Source of the DNA: Methanospirillum sp.
GTDB lineage: Archaea > Halobacteriota > Methanomicrobia > Methanomicrobiales > Methanospirillaceae
Length of the DNA stretch: 8,198 nt
NCBI GenBank assembly: GCA_028679485.1
Contig: JAJRBL010000063.1
Location: 1 to 8,198 of the forward strand
Direction of reading: 5' to 3'
The notes beneath the pieces were generated by a model that was given only the letters and a program-made list of their open reading frames with translations, ran no database searches and was not told the origin of the DNA. The first letter of the stretch is position 1. The number at the start of each line of letters is the position of its first letter. This document shows, one piece after another, positions 1-5,175 of the stretch. Both the position numbers and the translations under genes were made by a program.

Positions 1-41
1 ATGAAAAGTATACCATGTTACATACTAATATGGTAAGTAGA

Positions 42-458
42 ATGAACCGGGATATCCGCTATCTGCAGCGCCTTCATAATTATCACAAAGCAGTTTCGAT
101 ATTACGCGAAGGAGTCGATCTATCTTATAGTCGTCCACTATCAACGATAGAAAAGCAGGGATTAATAAAATCTTTTGAATTTACCTCTGAATTGGCATGG
201 AACCTGATGAGAGATTATTCCCTTTACCAGGGATATCAGGATATCAGGGGTTCCCGTGATGCTATTCGTCAGGCACTCTCAATGGACCTGATTGCTTGTG
301 GAGAGATCTGGATGGAGATGCTGGAAAGCAGGAATGTTACATCACATACGTATGATGAGAAGACTGCAGAGAAAATTCTGGATGGTATTGTCACCAGATA
401 TTACCCGGCTCTCCTGACTTTTGAAAAAACGATGACGGAGATCGCCGATGCTGGCTGA
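42..458 (+). CDS. hepT: HepT-like HEPN protein (HI0074/nucleotidyltransferase substrate-binding family), putative toxin of a HEPN/MNT pair
   Basis: A 138-residue helical protein read from the Met in MNRDIRYLQR. Near the C-terminus it has RNVTSHTY, which fits the HEPN RNase motif RX4HXY exactly (R97, H102, Y104). In characterised HepT toxins the R and H form the RNase site, and the Tyr of this motif is AMPylated by the partner MntA. Its length and the RNxxSHxYDE wording match the HI0074-type substrate-binding subgroup. The gene overlaps the following nucleotidyltransferase by 11 nt, the usual arrangement for these pairs. In-frame ATGs also occur at 15 and 30. None of the three has a strong Shine-Dalgarno; 42 is preferred because family members usually start just before this point. 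Toxin activity is inferred: many HI0074-type pairs have not been tested, and a housekeeping or defence role is possible. Confidence 0.85.
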   Translation: MNRDIRYLQRLHNYHKAVSILREGVDLSYSRPLSTIEKQGLIKSFEFTSELAWNLMRDYSLYQGYQDIRGSRDAIRQALSMDLIACGEIWMEMLESRNVTSHTYDEKTAEKILDGIVTRYYPALLTFEKTMTEIADAG

Positions 459-768
459 TAACCGGGCAACAGGTTTATCAGATCTCCAGATCTCCAGGAT
501 ACGAGATGTTTTTTCATCCTGCCTGAAGGTTAACAAAGTAATCTTGTTCGGGTCCAGGGCCATGGGCTCCTATAGAAATGGATCTGATATCGATATTGCC
601 CTTGCAGGACCTGAACTAACGTGGTATGATATCCTTCATCTTCACACCCGGATTGACGATCTCAATCTGCCTTTTTTTGTGGATATTGTTCATGTGCAGA
701 GTGTTGAAAACCCCGATCTCCTGGATCATATTCACCGGGTTGGAAAGATCCTGTTTTCCCGTGAATAA
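448..768 (+). CDS. mntA: MntA-like minimal nucleotidyltransferase, putative antitoxin
   Basis: A 106-residue protein of the minimal nucleotidyltransferase (MNT, pol-beta-like) fold. GSRAMGSYRNGSDID is an exact GSX10DXD signature: G35-S36 for nucleotide binding, D47 and D49 as metal ligands. D79 in FFVDIVHV is the likely third carboxylate. In characterised HEPN/MNT systems this enzyme transfers AMP from ATP to the Tyr of the toxin's RX4HXY motif and so neutralises it. All catalytic residues are present, so it is likely active. Its start lies inside the end of the HepT-like gene, with GGAG at 437-440, seven nt upstream. This suggests translational coupling. Length and motifs are normal for the family, and the stop is followed by a convergent gene. 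The antitoxin role is inferred from the pairing. Confidence 0.88.
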   Translation: MLADNRATGLSDLQISRIRDVFSSCLKVNKVILFGSRAMGSYRNGSDIDIALAGPELTWYDILHLHTRIDDLNLPFFVDIVHVQSVENPDLLDHIHRVGKILFSRE

Positions 769-877
769 GACCACCATGCTTCAGCCTCCTGATCACCACA
801 TTCAGAATATCATCCTGCAGTTCACCAGGCCGACATGCGATCCCTGTTTCATCACGATCCGTAATGCCAAGGCCGGA

Positions 878-1555
878 TTACTCCGGTTCTTCCTCATATC
901 GCCCACCCTCATATGCACATAATCCTGTCCGGGGAGAATTGCATATCGGGAGCAGGTAACATTCATCCAGATCTTCATTTGAACCACAATCGAGACAGAG
1001 GAGTGTCTCATCGTCATTTTCAAGGTAATGAAAAATAGCAGGTTTTCCACATTCAGAACAGACGAGATCCGGCTTTCTGTTCATTGCAGCCATCACCATT
1101 TTATCAGGTTGTTTCTTCCAGATGATAGAATCAACAACTTTCAGCCTGAGTTCGGTAGTGGTACCGAAATCATATTCATAGGAAAAAACCATCCCCGGCC
1201 TAAGAACCTTTTCAATCTTCACTTTTGTGGATTTTGCATGATCAAATGGAGCATTTCCCATATCCTCATGTTTTTCCTGGTATTCAGTTCCCAGGATGGT
1301 AAAGGCACTGAGATGACCACAACATTCTACCCAGATATCCCGCAGGGCATCATCAAGGTCTCCAAGTGTTCCATGAGGTTTTGCAAGGATAACCATCCAG
1401 TAGGGAGAGGAATAGGGGGTATCAACCAGGATGACGAATCGTTCTTCTCCGGAATCCGGAACATGGTTTTTCTGCAGATGCGATACAGCGGTTCGCTTTG
1501 TAATTGTCTCTTTGCAGACAGAACATGTTCCGGGAGCTGCGGCCTGCTTTACCAT
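878..1555 (-). CDS. Plasmid pRiA4b ORF-3-like (PRiA4b) family protein with N- and C-terminal zinc-binding motifs
   Basis: A 225-residue soluble protein of unknown biochemical role. The middle (about 38-145) resembles the pRiA4b ORF-3/IS1096 TnpR-like domain: LDDALRDIWVECCGHLSAF, then the hallmark FSYEYDFGTTTEL at 124-136. At the N-terminus C11-x2-C14-x11-H26-x4-H31 looks like a C2H2 zinc finger. C166-x2-C169-x17-C187-x2-C190 is a zinc ribbon, followed by further Cys at 199, 205 and 213. The C-terminal NSPRTGLCAYEG looks like a natural family ending, so the protein appears full length. It is transcribed away from the feo operon and converges with the HepT/MntA pair. No strong Shine-Dalgarno precedes the start. 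Despite the IS1096-derived family name, no transposase or terminal repeats are visible here. Nucleic-acid binding is a guess from the zinc motifs. Confidence 0.8.
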   Translation of the reverse strand: MVKQAAAPGTCSVCKETITKRTAVSHLQKNHVPDSGEERFVILVDTPYSSPYWMVILAKPHGTLGDLDDALRDIWVECCGHLSAFTILGTEYQEKHEDMGNAPFDHAKSTKVKIEKVLRPGMVFSYEYDFGTTTELRLKVVDSIIWKKQPDKMVMAAMNRKPDLVCSECGKPAIFHYLENDDETLLCLDCGSNEDLDECYLLPICNSPRTGLCAYEGGRYEEEPE

Positions 1556-1658
1556 AGTAACTCAGATCATTTTCATGATATTATGGCATTTCTCTTTCGG
1601 TTAATGGTTGCAGAGTAATTATCAGGCTCAGTCTTCCCGCGTTCAATAAATCTTGCTG

Positions 1659-1667
1659 ATATAAATA
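1659..1667 (-). promoter_or_regulatory. Possible TATA box for the PRiA4b-family gene
   Basis: Read on the minus strand this is TTTATAT inside GGTATTTATATC, a reasonable archaeal TATA element. Transcription would start about 25 nt downstream, leaving a leader of roughly 80 nt before the gene start at 1555. The match is to a short AT-rich motif only. The plus strand reads as a TATA element too, so orientation is uncertain. Confidence 0.3.
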
Positions 1668-1837
1668 CCGCGATATGTCCAAAATTTTTTCTTGGAATCC
1701 TCTTACCAATAATTATTCAGGAAAAGAAACGGCCAGCCAACACTGTTCAATACCAGGATAGTCATCATTTCCTGATCAATTGGCCCTATTTCTCTCTCCA
1801 TTATCGAAAAAGGAAGGATCCATTTTTTCCTGGTGTG

Positions 1838-1851
1838 TTAGTAATCACTAA
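1838..1851. promoter_or_regulatory. Candidate operator 1 (TTAG-N6-CTAA palindrome) upstream of feo
   Basis: The inverted repeat TTAG-TAATCA-CTAA lies just upstream of the TATA-like element at 1852-1860. The same TTAG-N6-CTAA pattern recurs 38 bp downstream. TTAG/CTAA half-sites resemble the ends of DtxR/IdeR-type boxes (TTAGG...CCTAA). A DtxR-family regulator is encoded at the end of this operon, so this is a candidate autoregulatory site. Binding is inferred. Confidence 0.5.
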
Positions 1852-1860
1852 TTTATTATA
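1852..1860 (+). promoter_or_regulatory. Putative TATA box of the feo operon
   Basis: TTTATTATA lies 46-54 nt before the feoA start. With normal archaeal spacing (about 25 nt), transcription would start near 1882, inside the second palindrome, giving a leader of about 24 nt that includes the ribosome binding site. A second AT-rich candidate at 1868-1878 would leave almost no leader and is less likely. Confidence 0.5.
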
Positions 1861-1872
1861 GTTTAACATAAA

Positions 1873-1892
1873 AATTTAGATTATACTAAATT
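1873..1892. promoter_or_regulatory. Candidate operator 2 (AATTTAG-N6-CTAAATT palindrome) overlapping the predicted feo transcription start
   Basis: A 20-bp inverted repeat with perfect 7-bp arms, AATTTAG and CTAAATT, around a 6-nt spacer (ATTATA). It contains the same TTAG-N6-CTAA core as the upstream site. It covers the expected transcription start and ends just before the ribosome binding site, a suitable position for a repressor. The likely ligand is the DtxR/MntR-type protein encoded at 5105-6325, by inference. Confidence 0.55.
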
Positions 1893-1895
1893 GTT

Positions 1896-1903
1896 GAGGT
1901 GAT
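1896..1903 (+). promoter_or_regulatory. Strong ribosome binding site for the first feoA
   Basis: GAGGTGAT is complementary to the archaeal 16S 3' tail (AUCACCUCC) over eight bases and lies directly before the ATG at 1906. It fixes the start of the first operon gene and supports an archaeal origin. Confidence 0.75.
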
Positions 1904-1905
1904 TC

Positions 1906-2148
1906 ATGTCAATCATAACCGCAGACCAACTACCCCCCGGAGCCTCAGGAATCATATCCGGAATCCGGGGTGAAACAAGTATTCGACGAAGATTGATGGA
2001 GATGGGCGTATTGCCCGGCTCTAAACTGACCCTGGTAAAATGGGCTCCTCTTGGAGACCCTGCTGAATGTCTTATCCGCGGATACAAGCTCTCTCTCCGG
2101 AGAACTGAAGCGGCATTGATCACCGTTGAAACAAACCAGGAGAGATGA
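1906..2148 (+). CDS. feoA: FeoA domain protein, first of two
   Basis: An 80-residue cytosolic protein with the SH3-like FeoA fold. The signature is clear: IRRRLMEMGVLPGSKLTLVK, then GDPAECLIRGYKLSLRRTEA and a closing strand, LITVE. FeoA is the small partner of FeoB and is thought to bind its cytosolic part and modulate Fe2+ transport. This is the first gene of the feo operon, directly behind the palindromes and an excellent ribosome binding site. The second feoA-like gene starts six nt after its stop. Length and motif order are normal for the family. Of the two copies, this one is closer to the FeoA consensus and is the likely functional FeoB partner. Confidence 0.92.
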   Translation: MSIITADQLPPGASGIISGIRGETSIRRRLMEMGVLPGSKLTLVKWAPLGDPAECLIRGYKLSLRRTEAALITVETNQER

Positions 2149-2154
2149 AACCAC

Positions 2155-2379
2155 ATGGTTCCGCTTAGTCTGATGAGAACCGGCGATAAGGCGGTAGTCA
2201 GGGCCATCCAGGGAACCGGGCACCTGGCGAAGACCCTCGGCCAGCTTGGCATTATTATCGGAATCGAACTTACGGTTATTCAAAAAGCAAACCAATCGGT
2301 GATTGTCCGGATTGGAGAGAGCAGGTATGCTCTTGGAGCCGGGGCAGCAAGCATGGTGCTGGTCGAAGCACAAAAATGA
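2155..2379 (+). CDS. feoA: FeoA domain protein, second and more divergent copy
   Basis: A 74-residue SH3-like FeoA protein: LSLMRTGDKAVVRAIQG, LAKTLGQLGIIIGIELTVIQ, then IVRIGESRYALGAGAASMVLVE. The order of strands fits FeoA. The central RRRLxEMGxxPG of typical FeoA has become KTLGQLGIIIG, and the basic residues of that segment are mostly lost. It follows the first feoA after six nt, and its stop is seven nt before the feoB start. AGGAG at 2138-2142 lies 12 nt upstream, a long spacing, so translation may depend partly on coupling. Tandem FeoA proteins encoded before FeoB occur in other archaea and bacteria. Whether the two copies form a heteromer or act at different steps cannot be told from sequence. 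Confidence 0.88.
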   Translation: MVPLSLMRTGDKAVVRAIQGTGHLAKTLGQLGIIIGIELTVIQKANQSVIVRIGESRYALGAGAASMVLVEAQK

Positions 2380-2386
2380 GAGAAAT

Positions 2387-4375
2387 ATGAACGATATTCG
2401 CATATTATTAGCAGGAAACCCAAATGTGGGGAAAACCACCCTGTTCAACAGCCTGTGTGGTGTACATCAGCACACAGGGAACTATCCCGGAGTTACCGTA
2501 GAGATCAAGGAAGGAAAGCGTCAGGTAAACGAACATTCGATTACCGTCTCCGACCTGCCGGGAACATACAGTCTTTCGGCATTTACTCCCGATGAACAGG
2601 TTGCACGGGATGCACTGCTGACATCGCGTCCTGACGCTGTAGTCCAGATTATCGATGCAACAAACGTGGAGAGAAACCTCTTCCTGACAACCCAGCTTCT
2701 TGAGATCGGCATACCCGTGGTCATAGCCCTGAACATGTGCGATCTTGCGGATGAACAGGGAATCACCATCGATGCCGAATGCCTGGAGAAGAACCTGAAA
2801 GTTCCGGTTGTCAGGATAGTTGCACGAACCGGCGAGGGTATCGAAGAACTAGTTGACACCATCATCCGTGTTACTTCCTCGAAGACGCCGGGAAATCCCC
2901 GTGAATTAGAGTATTCACACTCAATTGCTACACATGTCACCGAGATCGGAGCTTTTCTCGGTTCCCATACATCGCTCCCGGGAAACCTTTCACCGCAGTA
3001 TGCAGCAATCCGTCTGCTTGAGGGTGATGAGTGCCTTGAAAAAACACTGCATGACCAGGGACTTGTGATCCCGTTCATCGATACCAGTGATCCTGCAGAG
3101 CGGGATGGCATTGCAGAGGATATCCTGCTTGCCAGGTATCATCTGGCAGAAGAGATAACAACCTGTTCTGTCAGGTGCACCATGGGACGGGTAATGCCTG
3201 CCGATCTCATCGACCATGTCCTGACCCACCGGATATTTGGTATTCCTATCTTCCTCTCCTGCATGTGGTTTGCATTCCAGCTCACCTTCAGTGCAGCCAA
3301 TCCGTTTCTTGTTGGGATCGAACAGATATTCGGCTATTTTACCGAAGTGATGAACAGTATTGACATGGATCCCTTTGTCAGGTCATTCCTGGCAGATGGT
3401 GTCATCGGAGGCGTAGGTTCGGTTCTTGTATTTGTTCCGAATATATTCATCATGTTCCTCCTGCTATCCATCCTGGAAGATACGGGATACCTGGCCAGGG
3501 CTGCCTTTGTCATGGACAGGCTCATGCATTCCATCGGACTGCATGGCCGCTCGTTCATCCCGTTTCTCATAGGATTCGGGTGCAATGTGCCGGCCATTAT
3601 GGCGACCCGGACTCTCCAGAGCAGGGCTGACCGGATTATCACCATCATCACAATCCCATTCATGTCATGTGCAGCAAGGCTCCCGGTATATATTCTCTTT
3701 GCAGGAGTATTCTTTGGAGCAGCAGCGGGAAACGTGATATTCTTTCTCTATGTCCTGGGGATACTTGTAGCCGTTCTATCAGCCCTTATATTCCGGCGCC
3801 TCGTGTTCAAAGGTGAACCCTCTCCGTTCATCATGGAACTGCCGCCATACCGGAGACCCAGCGGGTATGCAGCAGCCCTCCATATGTGGTACAAAGGCAG
3901 GGAATACCTGAAACGTGCAGGAATTGTCATATTCGGCGGCGTTCTCGTTGTCTGGGCACTGGCAACCCTGCCGGCAGGGGTCGAATACGGGTCGGCTGAA
4001 AGCCTTGCCGGAATCATAGGAGAGGCGGTCCAGCCACTATTTGCACCACTCGGGTTTAACTGGCAGCTTGTGGTTGGCCTGATCTTTGGTTTCATCGCAA
4101 AGGAAGTCGTCGTAGGATCTCTTGGAACCCTGTACGGGGGCGAGGAGATGCTGGAGTCGTCCCTGGCAGCTGACCCGACACTCACTCCTGTCGTCGCCCT
4201 GGCATTCATGGTATTCGTGCTCCTCTATCTCCCCTGTGTCGCCGCTCTCGGGGTGATCAGGCAGGAGATGGGTAGTTGGAGATGGACCGGAATCGCCATC
4301 GGCTGGGGGATTCTCATGGCATATATCGTTGCATATATTGCCCTGCACGCAGGCTCATTTATCATCGGAGCATAA
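2387..4375 (+). CDS. feoB: FeoB, ferrous iron transport GTPase/permease
   Basis: A 662-residue inner-membrane Fe2+ transporter with an N-terminal G domain. Visible motifs are G1 GNPNVGKTT (10-18), G2 around GNYPGVTVE (31-39), G3 DLPG (56-59), G4 NMCD (116-119) and G5 VARTGEG (145-151). A helical GDI-like spacer follows to about 270. The membrane core starts near 283 and includes GFGCNVPAIMATRT (397-409), MSCAARLPVY (426-435), FIAKEVVVGSLGTLYG (569-584) and LPCVAALGVIRQE (615-627), each typical of FeoB, with conserved Cys at 399, 428 and 617. The chosen ATG begins directly before the G1 strand. An upstream in-frame ATG at 2303 would overlap the second feoA by 77 nt without a good ribosome site. 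Length fits the shorter archaeal FeoB forms. The gene looks intact. Confidence 0.97.
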   Translation: MNDIRILLAGNPNVGKTTLFNSLCGVHQHTGNYPGVTVEIKEGKRQVNEHSITVSDLPGTYSLSAFTPDEQVARDALLTSRPDAVVQIIDATNVERNLFLTTQLLEIGIPVVIALNMCDLADEQGITIDAECLEKNLKVPVVRIVARTGEGIEELVDTIIRVTSSKTPGNPRELEYSHSIATHVTEIGAFLGSHTSLPGNLSPQYAAIRLLEGDECLEKTLHDQGLVIPFIDTSDPAERDGIAEDILLARYHLAEEITTCSVRCTMGRVMPADLIDHVLTHRIFGIPIFLSCMWFAFQLTFSAANPFLVGIEQIFGYFTEVMNSIDMDPFVRSFLADGVIGGVGSVLVFVPNIFIMFLLLSILEDTGYLARAAFVMDRLMHSIGLHGRSFIPFLIGFGCNVPAIMATRTLQSRADRIITIITIPFMSCAARLPVYILFAGVFFGAAAGNVIFFLYVLGILVAVLSALIFRRLVFKGEPSPFIMELPPYRRPSGYAAALHMWYKGREYLKRAGIVIFGGVLVVWALATLPAGVEYGSAESLAGIIGEAVQPLFAPLGFNWQLVVGLIFGFIAKEVVVGSLGTLYGGEEMLESSLAADPTLTPVVALAFMVFVLLYLPCVAALGVIRQEMGSWRWTGIAIGWGILMAYIVAYIALHAGSFIIGA

Positions 4376-4376
4376 C

Positions 4377-4823
4377 ATGTCAGACACAACCTATCCACAT
4401 TCATACCTGTATGGGTGGACAACAATCGTCACCCTTGCCACGTTTGTAGCCGGTCTCTTATCCATTCTTGAAGGGGCGGGATTCATCACCGGACTCTTCA
4501 TCTTACCGGATATCCCGGGAGGATGTATCCTGGTACTGATATCAGCCCTGTTTGGCACTGCTGTAGTGAAGGGAAAGATTGACCGGCCCGGATGGATCAG
4601 TTTTACCTATATTGCATGCCTTCTCCTCCTCGTATTTGCCGGATGTGCTATCCTGGTTGAAGGAGGAGACTATCTCACCCTCATCATGGAGGGCGAAGAA
4701 GCAGACATCATAACAATCATCAGCTCGGCATTCATATGGGCAGGAATTCTTGCAATACCCCTCTTTTTCGGGGTTTCAAAAATCCTGTACAGATGCTCGT
4801 GCGGAGGAGAATGCAATGAGTGA
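4377..4823 (+). CDS. Four-helix membrane protein of the feo operon with a C-terminal CxCxxxC tail
   Basis: I do not recognise the family. The protein has 148 residues and about four hydrophobic segments: roughly 14-43, 47-65, 73-94 and 111-137. It ends in a short tail with C140, C142 and C146 (RCSCGGECNE). The loop between segments 3 and 4 is acidic (EGGDY, MEGEEAD). It starts one nt after the feoB stop, with GGAG at 4367-4370 six nt upstream. It overlaps the next gene by eight nt, so it is almost certainly co-translated with the iron genes. An accessory role in Fe2+ uptake, such as binding iron at the Cys tail or the acidic loop, or contacting FeoB, is inferred from position only. With an even number of helices and a short polar N-terminus, both ends could be cytosolic, but topology was not computed. 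Confidence 0.75.
   Translation: MSDTTYPHSYLYGWTTIVTLATFVAGLLSILEGAGFITGLFILPDIPGGCILVLISALFGTAVVKGKIDRPGWISFTYIACLLLLVFAGCAILVEGGDYLTLIMEGEEADIITIISSAFIWAGILAIPLFFGVSKILYRCSCGGECNE
4803..4809 (+). promoter_or_regulatory. Ribosome binding site that sets the FeoC-like start
   Basis: GGAGGAG lies six nt before the ATG at 4816, inside the end of the membrane-protein gene. It selects this start over the upstream in-frame ATG at 4750, which has no comparable site. Confidence 0.65.
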
Positions 4824-5175
4824 AGGTCTTGAGATCCTCCACTTCATCAGTACCCGGGGAGGGTGCCTCCTCTCCGAACTTGCCGTAGAACTGGGAGTTC
4901 CTAAAAGTTCTGTTATATCATGGGTATCCATGCTCTGCAGCACCGGGTACCTGAAAGATACGAGTGAAAAAACCACCGGGTGCTCATGCAGGAACCATGG
5001 CATGAAATGTTTATGCTGCAACTCCTCATGCGAAGAGCAGAAAGCCCCTGAGAGCAGGATAGAGATTACAGAGCGTGGACACGAACTCATCAGGAGGGAA
5101 CTGGATGAAAAAACCGGAACGGAAATTGTCCCAGGCCATGGAAGATTACCTCGAAACGATATATGTGCTCAGTAA
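4816..5175 (+). CDS. FeoC-like winged-helix protein with a Cys-rich wing
   Basis: A 119-residue protein with an N-terminal winged helix (about 3-50): LHFISTRGG, the helix-turn-helix LLSELAVELGVPKSSVISWVSML, and TGYLKD leading into the wing. The wing carries C56, C58, C65, C67, C68 and C72 plus H61, and the fold closes with RIEITERGHELIRREL (81-96). Enterobacterial FeoC is also a small winged-helix protein with a Cys cluster in its wing that binds a [4Fe-4S] cluster. This protein has the same plan but more Cys in a different spacing. In the operon it follows feoB and the Cys-tailed membrane protein, and it overlaps the regulator gene by 71 nt, so its last 23 residues are overprinted. It may sense iron, oxygen or redox state, either on DNA or on FeoB. 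A metal-binding MarR/ArsR-like repressor is the alternative. Confidence 0.78.
   Translation: MSEGLEILHFISTRGGCLLSELAVELGVPKSSVISWVSMLCSTGYLKDTSEKTTGCSCRNHGMKCLCCNSSCEEQKAPESRIEITERGHELIRRELDEKTGTEIVPGHGRLPRNDICAQ
5092..5098 (+). promoter_or_regulatory. Ribosome binding site that sets the regulator start
   Basis: AGGAGGG lies six nt before the ATG at 5105, within the FeoC-like gene. It supports 5105 over the in-frame ATG at 5075 and shows that the 71-nt overlap between the two genes is used for initiation. Confidence 0.7.

Larger units (their letters stand above)
1556..1905. other. Divergent intergenic region carrying the feo operon control elements
   Basis: This 350-bp AT-rich stretch separates the PRiA4b-family gene from the feo operon. 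Its right end (1838-1903) holds two palindromes, a TATA-like element and a strong ribosome binding site, listed separately. The left part has a TATA-like element usable by the minus-strand gene. The middle has only weak structure, such as the inverted repeat CAGGAAA (1718-1724) / TTTCCTG (1768-1774). I see no RNA gene, riboswitch or convincing small gene in it. Confidence 0.6.

Noticed and set aside
802..1050. Minus-strand 82-codon reading frame overlapping the PRiA4b-family gene
   Set aside because: Most of it is a shadow of the real gene in another frame; only its last residues are mentioned, as a possible hicA-like scar.
1675..1761. A 28-codon plus-strand reading frame (ATG at 1675) behind a TATA-like element in the intergenic region
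   Set aside because: No ribosome binding site, no recognisable sequence, and a length expected by chance.
1811..1831. Inverted repeat AGGAA/TTCCT as a terminator or riboswitch stem
   Set aside because: Only five pairs in an A/T-rich stretch, no T-run after it and no conserved aptamer elements.
2303..2386. Longer FeoB start adding 28 residues
   Set aside because: It would overlap the second feoA gene in another frame and lacks a ribosome site. FeoB proteins begin right before the G1 motif, which fits the ATG at 2387.
2521..3111. Long minus-strand reading frame inside feoB (196 codons)
   Set aside because: It is antisense to the conserved FeoB G domain, has the Ser/Arg-rich look of a shadow frame and matches no known domain.
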